Assembly (NCBI GenBank): GCA_023460535.1
Contig: JAEWPV010000012.1
Location: 18,785 to 82,784 of the forward strand
Origin: Bacillota bacterium
GTDB lineage: Bacteria; Bacillota; Clostridia; Oscillospirales; Ruminococcaceae
Direction of reading: 5' to 3'
Length of the DNA stretch: 64,000 nt
The notes under the pieces are model-generated. The model saw only the letters and a list, made by a program, of their open reading frames with translations, searched no databases and was not told the DNA's origin. Within the stretch, counting starts at the first letter, position 1, and each line of letters starts with the position of its first letter. The position numbers and the translations under genes are program-made. Shown here piece by piece: positions 50,224 through 59,170 of this stretch.

Positions 50224-51183
50224 CTATTCCAAACCGCCGATGTACCGGCGGATTTCTTTCGCGATGTTATCGTATTCAATATCATGTACATAGTGGGAAC
50301 AATCAAGCGGTATAACTGTCCCATTGGGGCAAGTGGAGGCATAATTTTGCTGATACTCTCTCCAAGCAAGCTCGCTCCAGCCGGTACCGGCTCCATTGGA
50401 CACAAATAGCAAGATGGGGAGATTGGGAGTCTGCCCACCCGCAACCTTTTGCGCGCTTGTCTTTATCTCCTGTACCTCACGCAGCATATCGGGGGTTGCG
50501 GTGCGCTTGTAAAAAACAGCGCGATACAGTGCCTTATCCTCCTCCGTTAACGTGCCAAATCGTATTGCGTCGCTTTCAGAAGCGCCCGGAAGCCATCGCG
50601 TAAGCCCGATGTTAGCAGCAAACGCACCCAGCTTCAGCACCGGCAGATTGAGCTTGTAATCGGCATATGCCGAGGGAACCGCCATATCCAATCCGATGAT
50701 TGCGGTTATCTCCTGGGGGTGCTTCTGTGCCCAATACAAAGCTTCTATGCCCGACATCGAGTGAGGGCACAGAATATACGGCGCTGTTACACCGGCTAGT
50801 TCCAGTGCTTTTCTCGTCTCAAATAACACCGTATCAATATCGCGCGGCGTGTCGGCTGTTACCTCGCTAAAGCCGTACCCTGCCTTTTCGACAACCGCGA
50901 TCCGAAGGGTGTCACTTAACAGGGAGTATAGTGACTTAAAATCAAGAACCGGCGAACAGGTTCCGCCGCCCGACAGAAAAACCAAGGTGGTTTCCCCTGC
51001 ACCCTCCGTATAAACGTTCATGCTGTGATTGTTGACCACAACCTGTGTTCCAATTGGCTCAAACAATTGCTCTTCTTTTAACAGTTGTACTCGGTGATAT
51101 ATGTAGCAAATAGTAAGTAGAATCAGGAGCATACCCAATACAAAAGCGGGCACAACCCATATTCGTTTTGCTGTCCTTTTCAT
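50224..51183 (-). CDS. Membrane-anchored alpha/beta hydrolase
   Basis: Serine hydrolase-like protein of 319 residues. One N-terminal membrane segment (VVPAFVLGMLLILLTICYIYH) anchors an extracytoplasmic alpha/beta hydrolase domain: the oxyanion region LVFLSGGGTCSP, the nucleophile elbow CPHSMSGIEAL (Ser in H-S-M-S-G instead of G-H-S-M-G), and the catalytic His in PLDCSHYVHD. Length and layout fit the proline-iminopeptidase/esterase-like group. GGGAGA precedes the ATG. Substrate unknown. Confidence 0.85.
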   Translation of the reverse strand: MKRTAKRIWVVPAFVLGMLLILLTICYIYHRVQLLKEEQLFEPIGTQVVVNNHSMNVYTEGAGETTLVFLSGGGTCSPVLDFKSLYSLLSDTLRIAVVEKAGYGFSEVTADTPRDIDTVLFETRKALELAGVTAPYILCPHSMSGIEALYWAQKHPQEITAIIGLDMAVPSAYADYKLNLPVLKLGAFAANIGLTRWLPGASESDAIRFGTLTEEDKALYRAVFYKRTATPDMLREVQEIKTSAQKVAGGQTPNLPILLFVSNGAGTGWSELAWREYQQNYASTCPNGTVIPLDCSHYVHDIEYDNIAKEIRRYIGGLE

Positions 51184-51381
51184 TTCTTTGTGTCTCCCTT
51201 AATGTGCAATGCCAATGAACCGAAGCCGTCGCAGAATGGCTTGCACGATGTTAAAATCAAAAACCACGCATCAGCAATAATCATGAAACACGGGTTTTTG
51301 AAGTGCGATGCAAAAGTGTTCAGTTTCCTATGTGTGTTATGCTCCTGCTTTGCACCAATAGTAAGCAAATTCATACAAGCA

Positions 51382-51753
51382 CTATTGTGCCAAATCAAAA
51401 TACAAACCCTGCACAATCTTTATGAACATGTCGGTTTCTTTCAAGGGGTGTAACTTGCCGTTGAACCACATTGAAGTGCGATTGGCTTCTATCGTCAACG
51501 CATTGCCATCTCGGTAGTTCAGAAGATTAGTCGCATTCACAAGCAGTTCTATATCCTCCGGGGTCGTGACTTCACTTTGTTGCGAGTCGTTTTGGGTAAC
51601 CATAATGCTCTTTACATTCTCCGCTTTAGGCAGTCCCACAAGGGGAACGCCGTGAAACGCAATCCAAATAATCGCGTTCAATGCGCAAACAACTCCCACA
51701 AGACACAGTGTGTTCCACGAAAAAAACTTCCAGGGTTTCTTCTCTTTTCCCAT
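51382..51753 (-). CDS. Small membrane-anchored protein (123 aa)
   Basis: Protein of 123 residues with one N-terminal membrane segment (NTLCLVGVVCALNAIIWIAFH) and an extracellular mixed domain with ENVKSIMVTQNDSQQSEVTTPEDIELLVNATNLL and a final amphipathic part. It resembles the small DUF5301-type domain found in Firmicutes, but this is a loose impression. GGGAGAAG precedes the ATG by 6 bases. It lies upstream of the hydrolase gene on the same strand, with 198 bases between. Confidence 0.65.
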   Translation of the reverse strand: MGKEKKPWKFFSWNTLCLVGVVCALNAIIWIAFHGVPLVGLPKAENVKSIMVTQNDSQQSEVTTPEDIELLVNATNLLNYRDGNALTIEANRTSMWFNGKLHPLKETDMFIKIVQGLYFDLAQ

Positions 51754-51914
51754 ATTAAACTTCTCCCGTTCAAATAGTATGCACCACGAAAAAGATAAGC
51801 AGTCTGAGATTTCAGATTAAGCTAAATAAATCCTCGCCCCCAAAACAGGCAATCCCTTGCGTTTTAACAACAAAAAAAGACACATCTTCCTATGATGGAA
51901 GCTATGTCTTAAAT

Positions 51915-52000
51915 TGGTGCCGGCGGTGGGACTTGAACCCACACGGTGTTGCCACCAACGGATTTTGAGTCCGTCACGTCTGCCATTCCATCACGCCGGC
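51915..52000 (-). tRNA. tRNA-Leu (CAA)
   Basis: 86 bases including encoded CCA. The acceptor stem GCCGGCG / CGCCGGC, the anticodon arm ACGGA-CTCAAAA-TCCGT (anticodon CAA), a long variable arm typical of class II leucine tRNAs (TGGTGGCAACACCG) and T arm with GGTTCAAGTCC are all present. Confidence 0.96.
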
Positions 52001-52013
52001 TCGCAGCTTTTAT

Positions 52014-52042
52014 ATTATATATGATTGCGCGCGCAAAATCAA
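52014..52042 (-). promoter_or_regulatory. Promoter for tRNA-Leu
   Basis: On the minus strand, TTGATT (52042-52037), 17-base spacer, TATAAT (52019-52014), 14 bases before the tRNA 5' end. Confidence 0.75.
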
Positions 52043-52210
52043 GATGAAAAAAGGTGTTTTCCCAATCAAACGCGAAAGTCTTGTTATTTTTACGCAATTC
52101 AGGTACAGTAAAAGTGGTGTATCATTCGATATAGTTATTTTTGGTACGCCTCACGGTGTTTGTCACAAGCACTATATAATCAAAGCAATCGAGACAAAGG
52201 AGATACAAGG

Positions 52211-53179
52211 ATGTTTGATGTCGTAGCAATCGGCGAAAGCCTGATAGATTTTACCCCCAATGGTACAAACGAGCTGGGGATGCAGCTGTTTGCGCGCAAC
52301 CCTGGCGGCGCGCCCGCTAACGTACTGGCAATGAACGCAAAGCTGGGCGGAAAAACCGCATTTATCGGCAAGGTTGGTAACGATGATTTTGGTGCGTTTT
52401 TAATAAACACCATGTCCGATGCCGGTATTGATGTGTCCGGTCTTGCCCAGACAAGCGAGGTGCCCACAACGCTTGCGTTTGTACAGCTTAACGAACAGGG
52501 CGACCGTTCGTTTACCTTTTACCGTAAGCCGGGCGCGGATGTCTGCCTTACACAAGACGAGGTAAGCGATACCTTGCTGCAAAACTGCCGCATATTCCAC
52601 TTCGGTTCGGTTTCACTGACCGATGAGCCGTGCAAAACGGCAACCCTGTATGCCGCCCAAACGGCGAAACAAGCGGGTGCGGTCATCAGCTACGACCCCA
52701 ACTACCGCCCCTTGCTTTGGAACAGTGAGGAGCGCGCAAAGTCTGAGATTCTGCGCGCGCTGCCCCTTGCGGATATCGTGAAGGTGTCGCAGGAGGAAAT
52801 GACTCTGCTTACGGGAGAAACCGAGCTACAGATTGGCGCAAAGGCACTTGTACAGTATGGCGCCGCCGTCGTGCTCGTTACACTGGGCTCTATGGGGGCG
52901 TTTTACTATACCCCGGTCGGCTGTGGCTTGTTGCCAACCTATAATGTGCAGACCGTCGATACCACCGGCGCGGGTGACGCCTTTCTCGGCGCGCTGCTCT
53001 ACCGTATAGCGGATTGGTCTCTGACGCAGCTTATGCAATTACCCTCCGCCGAGTGGGAGAGCATAATCGCGTTTGCAAACGCCGCAGGCAGCATGACCAC
53101 AACCGCAAAAGGGGCAATCCCCGCCATGCCGACCTTGGAGCAGATCAATCGCTGCATGCGCGAGGTAAAAACATTGTAA
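52211..53179 (+). CDS. Fructokinase-like PfkB family sugar kinase
   Basis: ATP-dependent ribokinase/PfkB-family kinase of 322 residues, most like bacterial fructokinases. The N-terminus FDVVAIGESLIDFTP, the first signature NPGGAPANVLAMNAKLGGKTAFIGKVGNDDFG, the ATP region with SYDPNYRPLLW, and the second signature DTTGAGDAFLGALL with the catalytic Asp are all present. The ATG at 52211 follows AAAGGAG by 9 bases; the longer frame is not coding. A single-gene unit with no sugar transporter beside it, so substrate remains provisional. Confidence 0.92.
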   Translation: MFDVVAIGESLIDFTPNGTNELGMQLFARNPGGAPANVLAMNAKLGGKTAFIGKVGNDDFGAFLINTMSDAGIDVSGLAQTSEVPTTLAFVQLNEQGDRSFTFYRKPGADVCLTQDEVSDTLLQNCRIFHFGSVSLTDEPCKTATLYAAQTAKQAGAVISYDPNYRPLLWNSEERAKSEILRALPLADIVKVSQEEMTLLTGETELQIGAKALVQYGAAVVLVTLGSMGAFYYTPVGCGLLPTYNVQTVDTTGAGDAFLGALLYRIADWSLTQLMQLPSAEWESIIAFANAAGSMTTTAKGAIPAMPTLEQINRCMREVKTL

Positions 53180-53248
53180 CGCAAACGCAACACATAACCC
53201 GCCGATTGGAGCATTTGCTTTTGAAGCATTAAAAACAATCAATCAAAA

Positions 53249-53290
53249 ACGGCATCCCCAATGCATTTTTTCTAGCGTCGGGGGTGCCGT
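53249..53290 (-). terminator. Terminator for GNAT gene
   Basis: Stem ACGGCATCCCC / GGGGTGCCGT with one mismatch and a 21-base loop; on the minus strand it is followed by TTTTTGATT. Confidence 0.65.
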
Positions 53291-53324
53291 AATCAGCATG
53301 ACAAGTGGAAACTTGTAATAGGGG

Positions 53325-53921
53325 TCAGGACAGATGCTCTGACCGCTTCTTCATGATAATGGGGTAGCCAAGACCTTGAATTGCCGTGAAAAAATTAAAG
53401 CCTTTTTTACATACGGTAAAACCAACCTTTTCGTACAGGAACCTTGCCGTTTTATTTTTTGAAAGGACCTCCAGAAAGCATTCGTCATAATCCGGTAACC
53501 GGCAAGCAAAATCCAGCAGGGAAGAGGCAATACCTTTTCCGCGCAGCGTTTTGTCGGTGGTCAGATAATCAATATACAGCTCGTTATCATTTTTAACCGC
53601 GGGCGTTTCGCCCATACTCCGAAGCATACGGTACAGCATCCCACCCTTACGGCGACCAAAGATTTGGCGGCACTTGTCTAAATTAAAACGGAACACGCGC
53701 TTTTTATTGGTGCCAAGGGCAAGCACGCCCACCACCTTGTCATGGTACAAGCACACATAAATCATAGAATAGTCAAACGACTCGCAAAACAATGCTTCCA
53801 GCTCCGAGTCATCCTTCGCAAACGAAAAAACATGCCGGAATCCGTCAATAAACAAACGGACGGCTTGTTGCTTGTATGATTCATCCAAGTTGTCCAGGCG
53901 CTCATAAATAAACTCGTCCAT
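53325..53921 (-). CDS. GNAT family N-acetyltransferase
   Basis: Acetyl-CoA-dependent acetyltransferase of 198 residues. Motif A is clear: LYIDYLTTDKTLRGKGIASSLLDFA with the RGKGIA acetyl-CoA loop; motif B follows with ECFLEVLSKNKTARFLYEKVGFTV. The N-terminal half (LFIDGFRHVFSFAKDDSELEALF) is divergent and presumably forms the acceptor site. AGAGG precedes the ATG by 6 bases. The acceptor is unknown; neighbours give no clue. Confidence 0.9.
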   Translation of the reverse strand: MDEFIYERLDNLDESYKQQAVRLFIDGFRHVFSFAKDDSELEALFCESFDYSMIYVCLYHDKVVGVLALGTNKKRVFRFNLDKCRQIFGRRKGGMLYRMLRSMGETPAVKNDNELYIDYLTTDKTLRGKGIASSLLDFACRLPDYDECFLEVLSKNKTARFLYEKVGFTVCKKGFNFFTAIQGLGYPIIMKKRSEHLS

Positions 53922-54009
53922 TTAAACCTCTCCAATTAGTCGTTTTTTAGCTCCGCAAGAGCGGTAGATATACTTAAGTAATTAGTCCATAGCAGGTTGT
54001 AGTAACAAG

Positions 54010-54033
54010 AAAAGGCGGAATGAACCGCCTTTT
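54010..54033 (-). terminator. Terminator for M23 lipoprotein gene
   Basis: 9-base stem AAAAGGCGG / CCGCCTTTT with a 6-base loop; on the minus strand it is followed by CTTGTT. It lies directly after the gene's stop. Confidence 0.75.
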
Positions 54034-54059
54034 GCTTCTAGCATGGTATTTTTGAATAG

Positions 54060-55652
54060 TTAATCCATTAGTATTGTATCAATGGCGGTGTTCGGGTTAA
54101 TGAACACCCCTCCTACCGACATACCAAAGTGAAGGTGCGGACCGGTGGAAAAGCCGGTAGAGCCAACGGTGCCGATAACATCGCCCTGCTTTACCATTTC
54201 GTCTGTTTTTACCTTCAGCGTGTCCATATGATAATACCAAGTTTTCAGCCCAAAGCCGTGCTCAATCAGTACGGTATTGCCGGTAAGCTGAAGCTTTCCC
54301 GCATACAGAACCCGTCCCGCGCCCGACGCCTTTACCGGGGTGCCCCGTTTTGCGGCAATGTCTATTCCGCTGTGCCGCGTGGTGGTGAGCTGTCCGTTTA
54401 CCGAGCGGATGGCGCCAAACTCCGTGGTGATCTTACCGGTTGCCGGCAAAATAAACTTGCCCTCAAAGTACTTCTGTTCATCCCGTACTGGCTTTAGCGG
54501 TTGTATGGCTTTGTCAAACTCGGCGTTTGCGTCGTTGTTATCTACGGTGCTGTCGGTTATTTCGGTATCCACCGTCAAGTTTTGAATCTCAAACTGCTTG
54601 TCATCCAGTGTAATCTCATACTTTGCATATGCGGTTTTGGAGGATAGCTCCAAGGTGTACGTCCCGGGCGCGTTGTGATAGCTCAAGGGAAAGATGCACA
54701 CACGCCTATTGTCATAATCAAAGAACTGCGGCTCAAAGTTAAAGGGGGATTCAACCGAGATCTCCTCGTCCTTCTCAAGCCCATTGGCATAGATGATAAG
54801 CGCTTCGCCCGGATTAAAGGTATTGGCGCTAAGCTCAAAGCCCGCTTTTGGGGCATAATCCACGCAGAAGCGATAGGTTGCATTGCCAAAGCAGTCTGTC
54901 AGCGCGGCCTCGCTCCAGATTGCGGTTACTTCGTAGTCGTAGCGTCCGCCGCCCGACATGCGGTAATCCACAAGTGCGCTCAGATCACCGTTAAACAGGG
55001 TGACCCCCTCTCGCGTTACCGTTACCTGCGCGGTGTCCGGCTCGTTGGAAAAACTGATGACGGGCGCATTGGGGGAGGCAAGCACGTACTTGTAATCCTG
55101 CTCGGCGGTTACAGCGGGGGATTCATAATACCGCCCGTCCAGCCGCTTATAGCTCCAGTCGCCCGCATCGGGGATGAGTACGCCCTGCTTGTCGTCTGCC
55201 GAAATAAGGGCGGTGGGGAACTGCTTGTGCGCATACAGCGGGGAGAATTCCTCGCTTGAAAGCAGAGAAAGTAACTCTGCACGGTCAACCTCCAGGTATC
55301 CCTTATCCGGGGTTAGGATATAGGAATATGCCGATTGGCTTGCAAAATCATAGATGGAAAACACCTGCGTTTTGCCGCCCTCTTCCTGCAATGACACCGT
55401 CACGCTGGGGGTAGGGATATTTAGGGTGTCCACCCGTACCGTGCGGGCACTGTTAATGAGGTTTACAAAGGAGTGAAGCAGCGCGGGGTCGGTTATGCGC
55501 AGCTCGGTATTCTCCAGAACAAAACCGGCGCTTGCTACCTTGCCGGCATCCACAACCTGCTCTGTTCCAAAGCGGGAGGTCAGATAAGAGCACCCGCATA
55601 GCAAAGCACTAAGCAGTACACCAAGCATGATAATTGAAAGTCTGCTGCGGAT
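54060..55652 (-). CDS. M23 metallopeptidase lipoprotein, apparent ATC start
   Basis: Probable peptidoglycan endopeptidase on the cell surface. The C-terminal LytM domain has zinc ligands in TRHSGIDIAAKRGTPV (H-x3-D) and GPHLHFGMSVGG (H-x-H). The ~380 residues before it are beta-rich. The first ATG (55628) would give MLGVLLSALLCGC, a signal peptide without any basic residue. Upstream in frame lies IRSRLSII, and the ATC at 55652 is 6 bases after AAAGGAGGG, giving a normal lipoprotein signal ending at Cys21 (530 residues). No ATG, GTG or TTG is available in that interval. The ATC start is inferred. Confidence 0.86.
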   Translation of the reverse strand: MRSRLSIIMLGVLLSALLCGCSYLTSRFGTEQVVDAGKVASAGFVLENTELRITDPALLHSFVNLINSARTVRVDTLNIPTPSVTVSLQEEGGKTQVFSIYDFASQSAYSYILTPDKGYLEVDRAELLSLLSSEEFSPLYAHKQFPTALISADDKQGVLIPDAGDWSYKRLDGRYYESPAVTAEQDYKYVLASPNAPVISFSNEPDTAQVTVTREGVTLFNGDLSALVDYRMSGGGRYDYEVTAIWSEAALTDCFGNATYRFCVDYAPKAGFELSANTFNPGEALIIYANGLEKDEEISVESPFNFEPQFFDYDNRRVCIFPLSYHNAPGTYTLELSSKTAYAKYEITLDDKQFEIQNLTVDTEITDSTVDNNDANAEFDKAIQPLKPVRDEQKYFEGKFILPATGKITTEFGAIRSVNGQLTTTRHSGIDIAAKRGTPVKASGAGRVLYAGKLQLTGNTVLIEHGFGLKTWYYHMDTLKVKTDEMVKQGDVIGTVGSTGFSTGPHLHFGMSVGGVFINPNTAIDTILMD

Positions 55653-55687
55653 AATAATCCCTCCTTTTGTCGCATTATTTTAAAGTT

Positions 55688-55716
55688 ATTTTACCATGAA
55701 TCTGGGGGAAAGTAAA
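55688..55716 (-). promoter_or_regulatory. Promoter for M23 lipoprotein gene
   Basis: On the minus strand, TTTACT (55716-55711), 17-base spacer, TAAAAT (55693-55688), about 35 bases before the ATC start. Confidence 0.6.
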
Positions 55717-55929
55717 CGAATGCAATATCGGGTGCAAATACCCGAAGTTACTAAATCAATAGAAAATCAAAGCAAATGTTCGGTGTATTTTCCGGCATTT
55801 TTGATGATTATCCATGAAAAACGTCGCAAAGCTTGCAAAATCCGGATTATACTGATAGAATTGTTGCCGAGATCGAAGATGGATGAGAATTTGCTGAAAA
55901 TATCCAGCTTTTCCGTCTAAACAACGATA

Positions 55930-55946
55930 GCGGGGGAAGCCCCCGC
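55930..55946 (+). other. GC-rich hairpin just upstream of a ribosome site
   Basis: Perfect stem GCGGGGG / CCCCCGC with a 3-base loop, followed by AAAAATATT and then GGAGG of the next gene. It could be a weak terminator or limit translation. Confidence 0.5.
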
Positions 55947-55965
55947 AAAAATATTGGAGGAATCT

Positions 55966-57504
55966 ATGCAGATAAAAAATAAAATACTATCCCGCATTTT
56001 GCTTGTAATTGTAGCGTTTGTTCTAGCGCTGGCAGGATGCGGTGTTGCGGAGGATTTAAACGGCAAGCTGCAGATGCGCCAGAAGTTTGCTCCGAGCAGT
56101 ACCCCCGCATCATCCGAGAGTGAGCAACAAGACGCGCCCGTACTCAGTGAGATACGTCTATACCCCGCCGTCGGCGCAATCTATACCGCAGTTAGCGACA
56201 GGATGTTAGAATATGCAACCGAAAACCACAAGCGTATTTTTGACAATCAGGTGTTGTACCTCAGCGAAAATGAGGTGAAATCCACAAACATTATTCTGCC
56301 AACCGGGCATACCCTTTATGAGGATAAAAAGGGCTACTTCGTTTTTTCTGGCGAGAACGCCGTATACGTCAGGTCAGACCTTAAGGTAAGCTTGGAGGAT
56401 CCCGAAAACCCGTTGTATGACACAAGAGGACTTCTGCACGATTGGCTCGTGCTCAACGGCGACAGCCTGTATGATGAAAACGGCGTATTGGTTGCGTTTG
56501 AGGATGCGGTAGGCTTTACTCCGGCGGTTACTCTGCCGCTGAATTACAACAGCCTTATCTTAAATGCCTACGATGCCACCGAGCTGCTTGACAGCAATAG
56601 TCTTACCGTTGTGCTCTCTCCGTGGGGCGTGTCGACACTGTCTGACGCAAAGAAGCTGTATAGCTCGGCAGAAGAAAAGGTAATGATTCGCAGTAAGCCG
56701 TACGTTGCGGTTGTACAAACCGACGCGCTGACTATTTATTTTAATGGCGACGACGGCTTCCTAATCGATATCCACTCGTTTGCTCTGCCCCGCAAGCAAG
56801 CAGAACAGGGTACACCCAGCATACTGGACTATTCCCAGCTGGCAACTTTGGCTGAGAACCTGTATACAGACAAGCTAAACGAAATGGAGCTCGCTCCAAA
56901 GTTTGAGGTTACCGACCTCATAGCGGGCAAGCCCGTTACCGTGTACAACCCATACTCCGCAAAAATTGAGGCCGTTACCCCAATTGGGCTAGACAGCGAG
57001 CAAAATCTCACCCTATCGCTTGACGCGCTTCGTGTGCTGTACGGCGTGCAGCTTATGATAGACCCGGACACCGACTCGCTGCGTCTTTACACCGACCCGC
57101 TTTATCGCGATCTGGTAGAGCATATACTCGGCAACGACCCGACGAATCTGTCGGTTCGATACGTCAATGAGGCGTTGGTGGACGAAACCTTCCTGCGCCA
57201 GCAGGAGGAGCGAAAAGCGAGCAGCGGCTACCTGACCACACTCGCAACCACCGATACCCAGCCCGGTGTACCCAAGCCGGTCATTCGTTCACCGCGATCG
57301 GGACAGTTTGTTTACCCCGGCAGCAGTACAAAGATATGGGTCTCCTATTACAAGGGTAAGGGCGAACCGGTGTCGCTGTGCCCCACCATCGACGGGGATT
57401 GGGTTTGGAACGATGCCACCGGTTTTTGGGAGGGTGTATCCCCCTTAAGCGGTAAGATGGTGGTATGGCACCCAAGCTACGCCGCGGCGTTTACCATTCG
57501 GTAA
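55966..57504 (+). CDS. Lipoprotein with copper-amine-oxidase-N-like domain
   Basis: Lipoprotein of 512 residues: signal peptide with lipobox LAGC (Cys25), a short Ser/Glu linker, a long beta-rich region and a segment TPIGLDSEQNLTLSLDALRVLYGVQLMIDPDTDSLRLYTDP that resembles the stalk domain called copper amine oxidase N-terminal domain in Firmicutes. The final ~90 residues (KPVIRSPRSGQFVYPGSSTKIWVSYY...) look like another beta module. GGAGG lies 5 bases before the ATG at 55966. It is divergent from the M23 lipoprotein gene; a joint role in the cell wall is possible. Confidence 0.78.
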   Translation: MQIKNKILSRILLVIVAFVLALAGCGVAEDLNGKLQMRQKFAPSSTPASSESEQQDAPVLSEIRLYPAVGAIYTAVSDRMLEYATENHKRIFDNQVLYLSENEVKSTNIILPTGHTLYEDKKGYFVFSGENAVYVRSDLKVSLEDPENPLYDTRGLLHDWLVLNGDSLYDENGVLVAFEDAVGFTPAVTLPLNYNSLILNAYDATELLDSNSLTVVLSPWGVSTLSDAKKLYSSAEEKVMIRSKPYVAVVQTDALTIYFNGDDGFLIDIHSFALPRKQAEQGTPSILDYSQLATLAENLYTDKLNEMELAPKFEVTDLIAGKPVTVYNPYSAKIEAVTPIGLDSEQNLTLSLDALRVLYGVQLMIDPDTDSLRLYTDPLYRDLVEHILGNDPTNLSVRYVNEALVDETFLRQQEERKASSGYLTTLATTDTQPGVPKPVIRSPRSGQFVYPGSSTKIWVSYYKGKGEPVSLCPTIDGDWVWNDATGFWEGVSPLSGKMVVWHPSYAAAFTIR

Positions 57505-57552
57505 GCACCCTCACGGACTCTTTCAAACTTAATATGCCGTAAGGCGGAACGG

Positions 57553-58209
57553 ATGGTCGGTATGAGTTACGAGTTTGACAAAAATGAGTATGTTCTTTTT
57601 CAGGGCGACAGTATTACCGATACGGGCAGAAGCTATCTCGTACGCACAAGTCTTGGCGAAGGGTATCCCGCCTTTGTCGCAAAGCGTCTTTGCGAGCTTT
57701 TGCCGGAGTACAATCTGCAGTTTATCAACAAGGGCGTGTCCGGCAACCGCATCTCCGATCTCAAACGGCGGTTTCACCGTGATTGCCTTGGACTGCATCC
57801 CTTTCCGAGCATCGTATCCATCTTTATCGGCATCAACGATACCTGGCGCATCTTTGATATGGGGCTTTCCAGCCCTGTCCCGCGTTATGAGGAGATCTAC
57901 CGGGAGCTGCTTGACCGGATAAAGGAAAAAAGCGCGTTTACCCGTTTGATTCTCCTTTCTCCCTTTGTGCTGGAGGACAGTGAGGACAAACAGGATTGGC
58001 GCGAGGATGTAAACGCCCGCCGAGAGGCGGTAAAGCGTGTAGCAGAAGATTATAACGCAAGACTCGTCGATGTGCAAAGCCTATTCGATAACGCGATGCA
58101 AGAAACCGGAAACGGCCCCCTTTTCTATACCGTGGATGGGGTTCACCCAACACCGGAGGGGCACGCCCTCATCGCCGAGCACTGGATTTACGCGTTTCAA
58201 TCCAAATAG
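57553..58209 (+). CDS. SGNH/GDSL hydrolase
   Basis: Esterase or acetylhydrolase of 218 residues. Block I FQGDSITDTGR carries the nucleophile Ser, block II/III residues are in INKGVSGNRISDL and IFIGINDTW, and block V is DGVHPTPEGH with the catalytic Asp and His. No signal peptide, so it is cytoplasmic, as in carbohydrate acetyl-esterases. AAGGCGGA lies 4 bases before the ATG; a second in-frame ATG three codons later (57562) is an alternative. It follows the lipoprotein gene by 48 bases. Substrate unknown. Confidence 0.9.
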   Translation: MVGMSYEFDKNEYVLFQGDSITDTGRSYLVRTSLGEGYPAFVAKRLCELLPEYNLQFINKGVSGNRISDLKRRFHRDCLGLHPFPSIVSIFIGINDTWRIFDMGLSSPVPRYEEIYRELLDRIKEKSAFTRLILLSPFVLEDSEDKQDWREDVNARREAVKRVAEDYNARLVDVQSLFDNAMQETGNGPLFYTVDGVHPTPEGHALIAEHWIYAFQSK

Positions 58210-58238
58210 CAACCGCCACAACTTCATACCACATACAA

Positions 58239-58268
58239 CGGTCGGCAGGGAATAGTCCTTGCCGACCG
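58239..58268. terminator. Hairpin terminator
   Basis: CGGTCGGCA-GGGA / TCC-TTGCCGACCG, 12-13 base stem with a short loop, followed by ATTCTTTATT. Confidence 0.7.
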
Positions 58269-58295
58269 ATTCTTTATTGGATATAGTCTTTTTTG

Positions 58296-58324
58296 TTGCA
58301 AAATTTACACAATCCATATACAAT
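58296..58324 (+). promoter_or_regulatory. Promoter for S51-like gene
   Basis: TTGCAA (58296-58301), 17-base spacer, TACAAT (58319-58324), 30 bases before the start. Confidence 0.6.
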
Positions 58325-58354
58325 TAACGTAACGAAACGAATGAAGGTGTGATT

Positions 58355-59137
58355 ATGGGCAAACTAGCCGCACTGGGTAACCATGGCTTTCATACGCCGC
58401 ACGCGCTTACAATGCACCGTGAGGTGGTTAATCTCACCGGGCAGGCTCGTCCAAACGTTGTGCTCATTGCACTTGCAAGCGGAGACGACCCCGGGTATAT
58501 CCGCTCATTCGAGCAGCTATACCACGGTATGCTGGGTTGCAAAACGGATGTGCTTTTGCTACGCGGCGTGTCACACCCGCCCGAAAATGCAAAGGAACTG
58601 ATTAGCCAAGCCTCGCTGATCTTCTTTGGCGGGGGAGAAAACGTCAGCGTGATTGCGCAGATTAAACGCATGGGCATTGCCGATTGGATTACCGCGGCAT
58701 ACAAGCGTGGCGCCACAGTGGCAGGAGAGGGTCTGGGAGCAAAGTTTTTATTTGAGGGCGGATATGCCTTTAGTATGACCGGCATAGGCATAGAGACCCC
58801 GATTGTCATCACCCTGCAGGGCCTGGGGCTTTTGCATGGCGTATTGTGTATTGCGGCGCACAACAGCCTTGTTGCCGAGGAGTTTGCCGCTTCTATGCTG
58901 GGGAAGAACAACCTGGGCTTCGCGCTTTCAGCAGACAACGGTCTGTTTGTAGAGGATAACTCCTACCGAACCATTGCCTTTGGCGGGCAGCCGCTGTTTA
59001 ATCGCATTACGGCCAACGAATCGCTTGCCGATTTCACCCCTGTGTTCAGTGAGAAGCCCTTGCCGCTTGCGTATCTGTATGAAGGCGAGCCGACCGGCAT
59101 TGTGTTAAGGAGTTACGAGCAACACCGCCGCAGGTAA
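58355..59137 (+). CDS. Peptidase S51-like protein lacking the catalytic serine
   Basis: Protein of 260 residues with the dipeptidase E/cyanophycinase fold: LAALGNHGFHTPHALTMHREVV, VLIALASGDDPGYIRSFEQLYHG, SQASLIFFGGGENVSVIAQIKRMGIADWITAAYKRGATVAGEGLGAKFLFE, and later NSLVAEEFAASMLG. In active enzymes the elbow reads G-x-S-A-G-A; here it is AGEGLGAK, with Glu at the serine position, so peptidase activity is doubtful. Its sequence after the elbow resembles the YgaJ/PepE-like group. The ATG at 58355 follows AAGGTG by 5 bases. Confidence 0.82.
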   Translation: MGKLAALGNHGFHTPHALTMHREVVNLTGQARPNVVLIALASGDDPGYIRSFEQLYHGMLGCKTDVLLLRGVSHPPENAKELISQASLIFFGGGENVSVIAQIKRMGIADWITAAYKRGATVAGEGLGAKFLFEGGYAFSMTGIGIETPIVITLQGLGLLHGVLCIAAHNSLVAEEFAASMLGKNNLGFALSADNGLFVEDNSYRTIAFGGQPLFNRITANESLADFTPVFSEKPLPLAYLYEGEPTGIVLRSYEQHRRR

Positions 59138-59170
59138 AGTACTGTGCTTACACCATATCCACGCAAAAAA

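Larger units (their letters stand above)
55653..55965. other. Divergent intergenic region between two lipoprotein genes
   Basis: A 313-base AT-rich gap. It holds a minus-strand promoter (55688-55716) and a GC-rich hairpin near the plus-strand start (55930-55946). A 74-codon plus-strand frame (55696-55920) has no ribosome site and looks accidental. Confidence 0.5.

Noticed and set aside
51909..52097. 62-codon minus-strand frame across tRNA-Leu
   Set aside because: The tRNA explains the sequence; frames through tRNAs are common artefacts.
55696..55920. 74-codon plus-strand frame between two lipoprotein genes
   Set aside because: No ribosome site, it covers the minus-strand promoter, and the peptide has no recognisable features.
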